Part shown: positions 38,567 to 46,788 of the stretch, piece after piece
Position numbering within the stretch: the stretch's first letter is position 1
How the letters are laid out: the number at the start of each line of letters is the position of its first letter
Assembly (NCBI GenBank): GCA_003053925.1
Contig: QBKD01000001.1
Coordinates: forward strand, 434,001-498,000
Source of the DNA: Microbacteriaceae bacterium MWH-Ta3
GTDB taxonomy: Bacteria > Actinomycetota > Actinomycetes > Actinomycetales > Microbacteriaceae
Length of the DNA stretch: 64,000 bases
Reading direction: 5' to 3'
The notes under the pieces: model-generated
The model's database searches: none
What the model was told of the DNA's origin: nothing
The model's input: only the letters and a program-made list of their open reading frames with translations
Position numbers and translations under genes: made by a program

Positions 38567-39214
38567 ATGGCACTCATTCCCCGTCGAAATCTTCTGATTG
38601 TGGAAGACGAACCGATGGTCGCAGCGTTACTTGGTGAGGCGCTGACGGTAGGCGGTTTCGACGTGCACATTGCCGGCAATGCCCTCGAGGGTATTCGTCA
38701 GGCACAACGTTGCGACCCCGACGTTGCCGTTCTGGACATCAATCTGGGGCACGGAGGTAGCGGCATCGAGTTGGCACATGTGCTGGACCGACAGTTCCCC
38801 GGCATCGCGATTATCTTTCTGACAAAGCACCCGGACATCCGAACTGCGGGATACAGCCCCAGTGATTTGCCTCAGCACGCCGGCTACATTCGCAAAGACT
38901 TCATTAGTGACAGCGCCAGCGTAATTCGGGCGATCGAGGACGCCATCTCACAGCGCCAGCCTGTCCGGGCGGCCGCAACGCCTTCGTGGCTGGATGCCCT
39001 GACCTCAACCCAACTACAGGTGTTGCGTCTTGTGGCACAGGGCTACACCAATGGCGAAATTGCACGACGCCGAAACACCAGCGCACGCGCGGTGGAACTT
39101 CTGCTGAAGTCGATCTATGCGACGATGCAGATCGACGTGAGCGCCAACCTGAACCCCCGAGTCGAGGCGGTTCGGCGCTTTATCACCGAGGCGGGCACTC
39201 CCGAACGCCAATGA
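38567..39214 (+). CDS. NarL/LuxR-type response regulator
   Basis: A 215-residue regulator. The receiver has EDE (13-15), phosphoacceptor Asp57 (VAVLDINLGHGGSGIEL), FLTKH and YIRKDF. The C-terminal LuxR helix-turn-helix is LTSTQLQVLRLVAQGYTNGEIARRRNTSARAVELLLKSI. The ATG is preceded by TAGGTT-N6 (leaderless type). Its stop overlaps the kinase start (ATGA). Neighbouring surface-protein genes with shared upstream palindromes are plausible targets. Confidence 0.9.
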   Translation: MALIPRRNLLIVEDEPMVAALLGEALTVGGFDVHIAGNALEGIRQAQRCDPDVAVLDINLGHGGSGIELAHVLDRQFPGIAIIFLTKHPDIRTAGYSPSDLPQHAGYIRKDFISDSASVIRAIEDAISQRQPVRAAATPSWLDALTSTQLQVLRLVAQGYTNGEIARRRNTSARAVELLLKSIYATMQIDVSANLNPRVEAVRRFITEAGTPERQ

Positions 39215-40989
39215 CTGCCGACTTCGCACCCGACAGCCAGACCCCCGTTACGCACCTCAGCCGCGCACTGAATGCTTCGGCGCTCTCCTGGCCGGTTGTT
39301 GCGATAACCGCGGTGTTCAGCATCGTGATTCATTTGGCCGCCAGCACGGACCTGCGCCCAGAAAACCTTGTGGTGCGTGCTGTGGCCGCTGTCCTGAGCA
39401 TCGTGCCGATCTTTGCGTGCGTTGCGCTGGCGAAATTCATGCCGGCGCAGCGCCGCCGCCCATCTCTTGTCCCATTTGCGGCGGCCTACCTGATGGGCGG
39501 TGCGCTTCGCGGTTGGCTATTGGCCGGTTTGCTCGATTTGTTCGGTGTCGTCGAGGGCGGCGGTTGGAGTTATCGAATTCCCTCGGGAGCACTGAGCATG
39601 ACTGCCACGCTCATGGTAGCGACCTATGCGGTGTCCACTTTTCGAGCCAACAAGGAAACGCTCCGTGCCTTGACCCTCGAGAGCCAACGCTTGACCGCGG
39701 CGTTAACAGAAATCGAGCAACAAGCGCGCTCGCGAGGTACGCAACGTGTGACGGTGTTGGCGCGATACATCGTGAATGAGCTCGAGCGCATCCAGCAGTC
39801 GCCCGTTCCCGAACAGATCACGGCAATCCAAAGGATTGTGGACTCGACCGTTCGCCCATTGAGCGTCGCGTACGCAGCCCATATTCGGCCGTGGCAACCA
39901 CCTGTTCTTACCCAGGCCGACGGCCGTCACCACCGTGTGATTGCGGAATTTAATCCGGCCGCGCGCACGCCCTCGGTGTGGTACCTCGTGGCCTTGAGCT
40001 TCGCGCCGCTCCCCACAGCCTGGTCTACATTTGGCGCCGCCCAGGCTTTCGAACTGGTGTTGTTTACGGGTATGGCCCTGATTCCCACAGGCCTGATGGG
40101 GTATGCACTTGCGCGTAAGGTGACGCCACGGCTTAACACATACCTGAGATTCGTCGTATTCCTGTCTATCATGCTGGTTATTGCCGCAGCAGGGGCGGCA
40201 GCCACGGTGGTGGCGCTCTGGGACACGTCAAATCCCACAGCCTATGTGGTGCCTGCAATGATTGCGTTTCCCATGTATGCGCTCATTTTGGCTGCTGGCG
40301 GCGACTACCTTGAGAAATTCACCGTTCAACAATCCCAGTTGTCACGGATAAACGCTGATCTGCAGTGGGCAATCGCGCGGGTGAACCTCGTCATGTGGTT
40401 CAACCAGGGCGAAGCATCGCGACTTCTCCACGGCCCGATTCAAAACGTTCTGCATGCGACGCTCATTAGACTGCGCGGCGCCGCTCCCGAACGCATAATC
40501 GAAACAGTGATTGTGCGCCTCACAGAAGAATTTAATGGTGGCGAGAAAGGCGAAATCGACTCTGGTGATCGCGCCGCCCTGGCCATAAATGGCATCGACG
40601 ATATTGCCGCGTTGTGGTCCAGCATCGCGACGGTGAACGTGGCCATCGAACACCGCGAGGCTCTATTGGACGATGTTGCGCTGGCTACCATCTTGAACGA
40701 GTTATGCCACGAAAGCTGTTCCAATGCGATCCGACATGGTGGAGCGACCCGACTTGACCTAGCCGTCTCTTTCAACGGGCACCTAGCTGTCGTGCGACTG
40801 ACGGACAACGGCACTGCGCACACGACAGAATCTGGGGGAGGAATTGGCACTCGGCTAATTGAGGCCTGCAGTGTGGAGTGTGACCAATCCCGTACCGACG
40901 ACATCAACATGCTTGTCGTCGCTCTGCCGTACCTGAATGATCCCACCGCGACTCGTGGTAAAGATTCAGTTTCAACGGGTGTAGCGTGA
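39211..40989 (+). CDS. Membrane sensor histidine kinase partner of the NarL-type regulator
   Basis: A 592-residue kinase. About four hydrophobic segments precede a helical cytoplasmic region (NKETLRALTLESQRLTAALTEIEQQ), then about four more membrane segments (near 250-370), a HisKA_3-like dimerisation region with GEASRLLHGPIQNVLHA (His407) and an HATPase domain (NELCHESCSNAIRHGG, RLTDNGT, GGGIGTRLIEA). Two membrane blocks on either side of a soluble linker are unusual. The ATG at 39211 overlaps the regulator stop. Confidence 0.87.
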   Translation: MTADFAPDSQTPVTHLSRALNASALSWPVVAITAVFSIVIHLAASTDLRPENLVVRAVAAVLSIVPIFACVALAKFMPAQRRRPSLVPFAAAYLMGGALRGWLLAGLLDLFGVVEGGGWSYRIPSGALSMTATLMVATYAVSTFRANKETLRALTLESQRLTAALTEIEQQARSRGTQRVTVLARYIVNELERIQQSPVPEQITAIQRIVDSTVRPLSVAYAAHIRPWQPPVLTQADGRHHRVIAEFNPAARTPSVWYLVALSFAPLPTAWSTFGAAQAFELVLFTGMALIPTGLMGYALARKVTPRLNTYLRFVVFLSIMLVIAAAGAAATVVALWDTSNPTAYVVPAMIAFPMYALILAAGGDYLEKFTVQQSQLSRINADLQWAIARVNLVMWFNQGEASRLLHGPIQNVLHATLIRLRGAAPERIIETVIVRLTEEFNGGEKGEIDSGDRAALAINGIDDIAALWSSIATVNVAIEHREALLDDVALATILNELCHESCSNAIRHGGATRLDLAVSFNGHLAVVRLTDNGTAHTTESGGGIGTRLIEACSVECDQSRTDDINMLVVALPYLNDPTATRGKDSVSTGVA

Positions 40990-41034
40990 GCACTGAGAGC
41001 AGCCGCTTTCTGAAATATCAGGAAAGGCCTCATC

Positions 41035-41193
41035 ATGTCCCCATTAGTCGCCATCATTGCCATTGTGGCAATCGTCCTCCTGATCACCGGAGGATTGGTT
41101 CAGTCCCTGAACTTCCTGCTGTGGGTTGGGCTTGTTTTGCTGGCTCTTGCTGTGATCACTTTCTTGCTGCGTGCCATTAGCGGCCGCAAGTAA
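41035..41193 (+). CDS. 52-residue two-pass membrane protein
   Basis: Reads MSPLVAIIAIVAIVLLITGG then LVQSLNFLLW, a second hydrophobic run and the basic end RAISGRK. The ribosome site AGGAAAGG is eight bases upstream of the ATG. The two hydrophobic hairpin segments resemble small actinobacterial envelope proteins of unknown function. It follows the histidine kinase gene by 45 bases and may be co-transcribed. Confidence 0.78.
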   Translation: MSPLVAIIAIVAIVLLITGGLVQSLNFLLWVGLVLLALAVITFLLRAISGRK

Positions 41194-41216
41194 CTAATTC
41201 GCGCGGAGTGGATTGG

Positions 41217-41591
41217 CTAGTCGCGGAATATCGCGGCTAGCCGGTCCAGGTCTTGTGCACACTGCAGGGTTCGGCTGTTGCCCAGTTCCGACTGGCCCAT
41301 GATCTGCGTGATGCCTGCCGCGATGCGCGTGCATGTGGCGACGAGTGCGAGGCTTTTCGCCGACGACTCGATGTCGGCACCGGGCACTGCGCGGGCCTGC
41401 AACCAGTGAATCAGCGCATCGATGTCGTCACGCCGAGGCGCATCCGCGCCTTCTGCGGCCGCACCCCGGGTCAGTGCTAGCAGTGCAAAATCGGGATCAG
41501 AAGCAAGAACTGCGGCAACCGAGCGGCACAGCTGCTGAGCCTCGTGCCCATTCGGCGCATCGCCCATCGGAGCGTTGCTGATTGTGTGCAT
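41217..41591 (-). CDS. Hypothetical helical protein
   Basis: A protein of about 124 residues beginning MHTISNAPMGDAPNGHEAQQ. The ATG at 41589-41591 follows GGAGG by seven bases, which decides the start; longer frames upstream lack such a site. It is helical (QLCRSVAAVLASDPDFALLALTRG, SSAKSLALVATCTRIAAGITQIM) with no membrane segment or known motif. Divergent from the DUF2834-like gene. Confidence 0.68.
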   Translation of the reverse strand: MHTISNAPMGDAPNGHEAQQLCRSVAAVLASDPDFALLALTRGAAAEGADAPRRDDIDALIHWLQARAVPGADIESSAKSLALVATCTRIAAGITQIMGQSELGNSRTLQCAQDLDRLAAIFRD

Positions 41592-41664
41592 GTGAGGCCT
41601 CCGATGCCGAATTGCGCGCGTACCAACCCGAGGCGCGCGCGTGCTTCCACGATAGTGTGAAGCC

Positions 41665-41985
41665 ATGAACCCGACCTCTTCGGCACGATTCTGGATGTAC
41701 ATGATTCTTTCGGGAATCGGACTAGTAACGGCACTGGTGTTCAACGGCATTGCCGCCATGACCGGCGCAAACTACGGCGAGGCCTGGTTTGGATCGGCGG
41801 TCGATTGGGTGCTATCCGCCGATCTCAGTGTGGTGGCCATTGCCGCCGTGGTGTTTATGTTCGCCGAAGGAAAGCGACTGGGCATGCGCCGAGTCTGGCT
41901 TTACGTGGTGCTGTCAACGGTGACCGCCATGGCGTTCACCTTTCCACTGTTCCTCGCGATGCGTGAACGGAAGCTCAGCGAATAG
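41665..41985 (+). CDS. DUF2834-like membrane protein
   Basis: A 106-residue protein with three membrane segments (MYMILSGIGLVTALVFNGI, LSVVAIAAVVFMFAEGKRL, LYVVLSTVTAMAFTFPLFLAM). The FMFAEGKRLGMRRVWLY block matches the DUF2834 pattern. Function unknown. The ATG is preceded by TAGTGT-N6 and no ribosome site. Confidence 0.8.
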   Translation: MNPTSSARFWMYMILSGIGLVTALVFNGIAAMTGANYGEAWFGSAVDWVLSADLSVVAIAAVVFMFAEGKRLGMRRVWLYVVLSTVTAMAFTFPLFLAMRERKLSE

Positions 41986-42049
41986 CGTCGTCGCAGCACA
42001 CCGCCCCGCAGATTCATATGTTAGGACAAAGTCCCTCTAGACTGTCCGC

Positions 42050-43066
42050 ATGACTCTGCCGCAGCCTCGAATCCCGCACCCCGAATCCGTTCCAGCCCTG
42101 CGATGGGGAATCATGGGTGCGGCGGGCATTGCCCACGCGTTTGTCACGGGCGTGAACCTGCACACTCGGCAAACGATTGTGGCTGTTGCCTCGCGCACGC
42201 CGGGCAAGTCCGAAAAGTTCGCACAGCAATACGGAATCGACTCGCACGACAATTACGAGGACCTACTGGCGCGCGACGATATCGACGTGATCTACATCCC
42301 CACGTTGCCGTCGCAGCACCGCGACCACGCGCTGCAGGCCATTGCAGCCGGCAAGCACGTGCTGATCGAGAAGCCCGTCACGTTGGACCCAGACGAAGCC
42401 CGCGAGATTTTTGCTGCGGCCCGCGCGGCGGGGGTGCTGGCGATGGAAGCCATGTGGACGCGCTACCTGCCGCAGTACGACATTGTGCGACAGGTGCTGG
42501 CTGCCGGCACGCTGGGCGACATCGACATGGTGAACGTCACGTTTTGCCAGGCCAACCTCGAGATTCCGCGGTTGTGGAAGAAGGGCCACGGCGACCCGCT
42601 GTTCGACATGGGAATCTACGCCGTCAGCTTTGTGCAAACGTTCCTGGGCAACCCCACATCGATTACCGCGCAGGGGCTTCTGAATGCCGACGGCATTGAA
42701 GAAGAGGTCGCGGTGCAGATGCGCTACGAGTCCGGCGCACGCGCCTACATGTTGGTGTCGGGTCGTGCCGCAATTCCCCTGATCGGATCGGTCGCCGGCA
42801 CACAGGGCACGCTTTCGATGGGCCCGCAGTTCCCTGTTCCCTCGCAGGTCAGTATCGCGGGAACCGATTTTTATGCGCCCGTGGAAACCTGGGTGGACGA
42901 CACGGGAGTGAAAGGCCACGAGGGCCTGGGGCTTCAAGCCACACACATGGCGGGATTTATCGCCGAGGGACTGCTGGAGTCACCGTTCGAATCACACGAG
43001 GATTCCATCGCCAACCTGGAAGTGTGTGCAGAAATCATTCGCCAGATCGGTGCACAGATTCACTAG
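42050..43066 (+). CDS. Gfo/Idh/MocA-family NAD(P)-dependent oxidoreductase
   Basis: A 338-residue enzyme. The N-terminal Rossmann domain has RWGIMGAAGIAHAFVTGV and VAVASRTPGKSEKFA. HVLIEKPVTLDPDEA contains the conserved EKP catalytic-lysine motif, and the C-terminal alpha/beta domain starts about residue 125. Members oxidise sugars, inositols or related diols; the substrate here is unknown. The ATG is preceded by TAGACT-N6, so the mRNA is probably leaderless. It converges on the iron-importer operon. Confidence 0.9.
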   Translation: MTLPQPRIPHPESVPALRWGIMGAAGIAHAFVTGVNLHTRQTIVAVASRTPGKSEKFAQQYGIDSHDNYEDLLARDDIDVIYIPTLPSQHRDHALQAIAAGKHVLIEKPVTLDPDEAREIFAAARAAGVLAMEAMWTRYLPQYDIVRQVLAAGTLGDIDMVNVTFCQANLEIPRLWKKGHGDPLFDMGIYAVSFVQTFLGNPTSITAQGLLNADGIEEEVAVQMRYESGARAYMLVSGRAAIPLIGSVAGTQGTLSMGPQFPVPSQVSIAGTDFYAPVETWVDDTGVKGHEGLGLQATHMAGFIAEGLLESPFESHEDSIANLEVCAEIIRQIGAQIH

Positions 43067-43078
43067 TGCACCCGCGGG

Positions 43079-44107
43079 TTAGTTCGCGTAGAAATTCACC
43101 GAACCCCGCACCCACACCGTCAATTTCATGCCAATTTCGGGAGCGAGGGGGCCGCTGGCGCGCGCCGTGATGGTGCGGTGCGGAGTAGCGACGGTGACCA
43201 CGACATCGTGCCCAAAGTACTGTCGGTCCGTGACAACCGACTGCCCCGCGGGGTCGGGCTGCAGGTAAAAGTTTTCGGGACGAATCGCGGCGAAACCCGC
43301 GTCGCCCTCGCGCACCGAATTCAGGGGCGTCAGCGAACCCACATCCGTCACAATTTTCCCGCCATCAATGTGGCCGGGCACAATCACTGCGTCGCCAAGG
43401 AATAACGCGATATCGATATCCGCGGGGTGCGAATAAATATCCAGCGGGCTGCCGCTTTGAACGATTGTGCCCTCGCGCATGACGGCCACACGATCCGACA
43501 GCGACAACGCTTCTTCCTGATCGTGGGTGACCAGCACGGCCGTGATTTTTTCTGCCGCAAGTAGTGCGCGTACGTCGGCGCGAAGTTCGGTGCGCAACTC
43601 GGTGTCGAGTGCCGAGAACGGCTCGTCGAGCAACAACACTCGTGGCGACGGAGCCACCGCCCGCGCCACCGCAACGCGCTGCTGCTGACCTCCCGACAAT
43701 TCCACGGGATATCGCGAACCCAGGCCATCCAAGCGCATCAGCGACAGCAGTTCCGCGACGCGCTCGCGACGCTGAACGGCAGGCATGGACGACAGTCCGG
43801 CCGCGACATTGGCCTCGACCGTCATGTGGCTGAACAGTGCCGCGTCTTGCGGCACGATACCCACCCGACGATATGCGGGTTCTACCCATTCCGTAGACGA
43901 GGCGACGACCACATTGTCGATAGTTATTGCGCCGGCATCCGGGCGTTCAAACCCGGCGATGCACCGCAGAACGGTCGTTTTTCCCACGCCACTCGGGCCC
44001 AGAATGGACACTAATTCGCCCTCGCGCACATCCAAAGTGATGTCGTGCACGATCGATTTGTCGCCACGATTCATGCCGACGGTGTCGAGTCCAAGCACTA
44101 CCGTCAT
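43079..44107 (-). CDS. fbpC: Iron ABC importer ATPase (FbpC type)
   Basis: A 342-residue ATPase: Walker A GPSGVGKTT, Q-loop VPQDAALFSHMT, LSGGQQQR, Walker B VLLLDEPFSAL, H-loop VTHDQEEALSLS, then a TOBE-like C domain. It powers ferric-iron uptake with the permease (overlapping by four bases) and binding protein upstream. The whole operon lies behind a DtxR-type box at 46677-46699. A related role in other oxyanion or thiamine uptake cannot be fully excluded, but the box argues for iron. Confidence 0.9.
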   Translation of the reverse strand: MTVVLGLDTVGMNRGDKSIVHDITLDVREGELVSILGPSGVGKTTVLRCIAGFERPDAGAITIDNVVVASSTEWVEPAYRRVGIVPQDAALFSHMTVEANVAAGLSSMPAVQRRERVAELLSLMRLDGLGSRYPVELSGGQQQRVAVARAVAPSPRVLLLDEPFSALDTELRTELRADVRALLAAEKITAVLVTHDQEEALSLSDRVAVMREGTIVQSGSPLDIYSHPADIDIALFLGDAVIVPGHIDGGKIVTDVGSLTPLNSVREGDAGFAAIRPENFYLQPDPAGQSVVTDRQYFGHDVVVTVATPHRTITARASGPLAPEIGMKLTVWVRGSVNFYAN

Positions 44108-45639
44108 GGGGCGTCGACCTTCCGTTGGGGGTCACTCCCCCGCGAAATGAGCCACGCGGGGATTCCCGCGAGTATCACCAGTGTAAATGCGTACGGAGCG
44201 CTCGCGGCGAAGGCCCCAGCGTTCGTCTCGGTCCATAGCCGGGTAGCCAGAGTATCGATGCCCGTTGGTCGCAGCAGCAGCGTCAGCGGCAATTCTTTGA
44301 TAATCACCAACGCAACGAGTGCCCATGCTGCCGCCACGCCGGGGGCCACAACGGGCAGTGTGACTCGACGAAATTGTGCGGTCGGACTCATGCCCAGCGA
44401 CTGCGCAACTTCGGTCCACGATTGTGGCACCGTGCGAATCGCAGGCTCGACCGCGGCCAACGCGTTGGGAAGGAACAGCACCACCAAGCCCGCAATGATG
44501 AACCCATGTGTCTGGTAGAGGTCGGGGACAACGCGGATTCCCACGAACGTGAGTGCCAGCGCAACGACCAACGCGGGCAACGCGTGAATTAGCCACGACA
44601 GCGTGATACCCACACGCGCGGGAACAAATCCGGATGCGGTGCGGGCAATAGACATCGCGATGGCTACGGCGGTCGCGATGGTTGCGGCAACGGCGGCATA
44701 TGCCAATGATGCGAGAAGTGCCTCGAGAAGCTGTGAAATGCCAGCCGTCGACACTCCGCGGGTCAGCCACAAGCCAATGCTGACAAGAGGCACGCCGGAA
44801 CCCACGGCAATCCACGCGGTCATCGCGGCAACCTGCGGAACACCCCGCCAGCGCACAACATCGCGGCGCGGCGATTCGATTGCCGTTGACACCGTGCGAG
44901 CCTGCGCCGAGAAACGAGAATGGGCAATGACCAGCACTGTCGTCGCGACCACAACGATGATTCCCAGGACTGCAGCCGCCGTGCGATCAAAACTGGAACG
45001 GTAGGCGATAAAGATTGCGCGCGTGAACGTGTCGTATCGCAGCAACGACACGGCTCCGAAATCCGCAATGACATAGAGCGCAACGAGCAGACCCGAGCCC
45101 CACACCGCCGTCTTTATGGTGGGCCACGTCACCAGTCGGTGGCGGCCCCACAGTGTGGTGGTAAAGGTTCGCGCCACGTCATCGAGCGAGCGCGGAGTTC
45201 GTGCCAGCGACGCACTCACCGTAAGGAACACGATGGGGGCGGTCGAGACACTGAGCACCAACCACGCAGCCCCAAACCCGGTGAATTCGGGCCAGATACC
45301 CAGCCACCCGTAGGCCGCAACATACGAGGGCACAGCAAGCGGAGCAGTAGCAGCAATAGCCATCGCCTTTCGCCACGGCATAGTGGTGCGCGTAACGGCG
45401 TACGCCTGTGTGGCACCCACGACCAGCGCGGTTGCCGTGACGGCCACCATAAGCAGGGCCGTGTTCCCCAGTAGCTGCGCCGTTGAGCCGCGCGACAGTT
45501 CCGCCCACACGTCGGCGGGATCCGCCTCGAAGACTCGGATTGCGAGGTAGACCAGGGGAATTGCGACAATCGGCACGACGAGCAGACTCACGCCCTTAAC
45601 GAGGGTCGTTGTCAGCCCGCCGCGCCGAAGTCGTGTCAC
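44104..45639 (-). CDS. fbpB: Iron ABC importer permease (FbpB type, two fused halves)
   Basis: A 511-residue permease with about 12 membrane segments in two homologous halves. Each half carries an EAA-type loop (SLARTPRSLDDVARTFTTTLW and VPQSWTEVAQSLGMSPTAQF) for coupling to the ATPase. This duplicated layout is standard for FbpB. It starts one base after the binding-protein gene stops. Confidence 0.9.
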   Translation of the reverse strand: MTRLRRGGLTTTLVKGVSLLVVPIVAIPLVYLAIRVFEADPADVWAELSRGSTAQLLGNTALLMVAVTATALVVGATQAYAVTRTTMPWRKAMAIAATAPLAVPSYVAAYGWLGIWPEFTGFGAAWLVLSVSTAPIVFLTVSASLARTPRSLDDVARTFTTTLWGRHRLVTWPTIKTAVWGSGLLVALYVIADFGAVSLLRYDTFTRAIFIAYRSSFDRTAAAVLGIIVVVATTVLVIAHSRFSAQARTVSTAIESPRRDVVRWRGVPQVAAMTAWIAVGSGVPLVSIGLWLTRGVSTAGISQLLEALLASLAYAAVAATIATAVAIAMSIARTASGFVPARVGITLSWLIHALPALVVALALTFVGIRVVPDLYQTHGFIIAGLVVLFLPNALAAVEPAIRTVPQSWTEVAQSLGMSPTAQFRRVTLPVVAPGVAAAWALVALVIIKELPLTLLLRPTGIDTLATRLWTETNAGAFAASAPYAFTLVILAGIPAWLISRGSDPQRKVDAP

Positions 45640-45640
45640 G

Positions 45641-46645
45641 TTACAGCAGACCGCTCTCGCGGATGAGGGCGAGGGTGGCCTCGAGTCCCTCGAGGCTGGT
45701 CAGATCGATGTCGGGGACCGCAATCTCGGATAGCGGAGTCAGACCCGCGGGGATGGCGATGCCATCAACAAGCGGGTATTCCACGACCTCGGTGACGAAG
45801 TATTCCTGAATATCGTCACGCAGCAGGAACTCAATGAACTGGGTCGCGAGTGCGCTGTCAGATACGGCACCAATCCCCGCCACGTTGATGAGATTGCCCA
45901 CGTCACCCGACTGGAACGATGCCAACTCCGACGCCATGTTGCCCTCGCCCACCTCGTTCTGACGCTGGAACCAGTAATAGTGATTGATCAGTCCCGCCGC
46001 AACAGTTCCCGCTTCTACGGCGTCGAGGATCTGGCCGTTCTTTTCGAAAATCTGTGCGTTATCCGCAATCCCGTCTAGCCATTCGGCAGCAGCGGCATCA
46101 CCATTCACCACACGGTATGCGGTGACAAACGATTGGAATGACGCATTGGTGGGGGCGACGGCGATGCGTTCGGCCCATTCGGGTTCGGCCAGTTCCGCAA
46201 CCGTTGCGGGCAGCTCGGTCACGAGTTCGGGGTTGTACACCAGAACTCGGGCACGACCCGTAACGCCCACCCATTGGCCCGTGGCCGATCGGTATTCAGT
46301 GGGAACACGGTCGAGGATTTCGGTCGGGAGTTCGGTCAAAAGACCCGCGGATTCGATGGCACCGAGTGCGCCGGCATCCTGCGCGAAAAAGAGGTCGGCC
46401 TTGGTGGCGTCGCCTTCTTCGGCCAACTGGGCGGCGAGTTCAGCCGAGTCGCCGTAGCGCACGTCGACCGTGATGCCGGTTTCGTCCTCGAAGATGTCAA
46501 TGAGTGGCTGTACCAGTTCTTCCGAGCGACCGGAATACACCACCAGTGTGGTGTCGGCTTCCGCGACGGGGGCACATGCCGTCAACGAGAGAAGGGCCAG
46601 AGCGGCCGTGGGCGCTGCGATTGCGCGCAGGAGCGGGTGTGACAT
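45641..46645 (-). CDS. fbpA: Iron-binding lipoprotein of ABC importer (FbpA type)
   Basis: A 334-residue binding protein. The signal peptide ends in the lipobox LSLTAC (Cys24). The mature part has TTLVVYSGRSEELVQPLIDIFEDETGI, ADLFFAQDAGALGAIE and GLINHYYWFQR, whose adjacent tyrosines are the usual ferric ligands of FbpA-type proteins. The ATG follows an AGGAGA site. It leads the fbpABC operon. Confidence 0.91.
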   Translation of the reverse strand: MSHPLLRAIAAPTAALALLSLTACAPVAEADTTLVVYSGRSEELVQPLIDIFEDETGITVDVRYGDSAELAAQLAEEGDATKADLFFAQDAGALGAIESAGLLTELPTEILDRVPTEYRSATGQWVGVTGRARVLVYNPELVTELPATVAELAEPEWAERIAVAPTNASFQSFVTAYRVVNGDAAAAEWLDGIADNAQIFEKNGQILDAVEAGTVAAGLINHYYWFQRQNEVGEGNMASELASFQSGDVGNLINVAGIGAVSDSALATQFIEFLLRDDIQEYFVTEVVEYPLVDGIAIPAGLTPLSEIAVPDIDLTSLEGLEATLALIRESGLL

Positions 46646-46676
46646 ATCTACTTTCTCCTAGACCAAGATCTTTGGC

Positions 46677-46699
46677 TTAGGTAAGGATAACCTTACCTA
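46677..46699. promoter_or_regulatory. DtxR/IdeR-type iron box before fbpA
   Basis: TTAGGTAAGGATAACCTTACC continues into TAT, giving a near-perfect palindrome close to the known DtxR consensus TTAGGTTAGGCTAACCTAA. It lies about 32 bases before the fbpA ATG and overlaps TATCCT, a likely -10 on the minus strand, so iron-bound repressor would block transcription. Confidence 0.88.
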
Positions 46700-46735
46700 T
46701 TTCGGGGAAGAGTTTCAACCCGCGTGTGCAACAGG

Positions 46736-46771
46736 AAGGGCGCCGACTTCTGTGGGGAAGTCGGCGCCCTT
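46736..46771 (-). terminator. Terminator of the large surface-protein gene
   Basis: AAGGGCGCCGACTTC and GAAGTCGGCGCCCTT form a perfect 15-bp stem with a six-base loop 18 bases after the stop. It separates the gene from the iron operon. Confidence 0.88.
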
Positions 46772-46788
46772 GCGCTGTGTTCTAGCCG

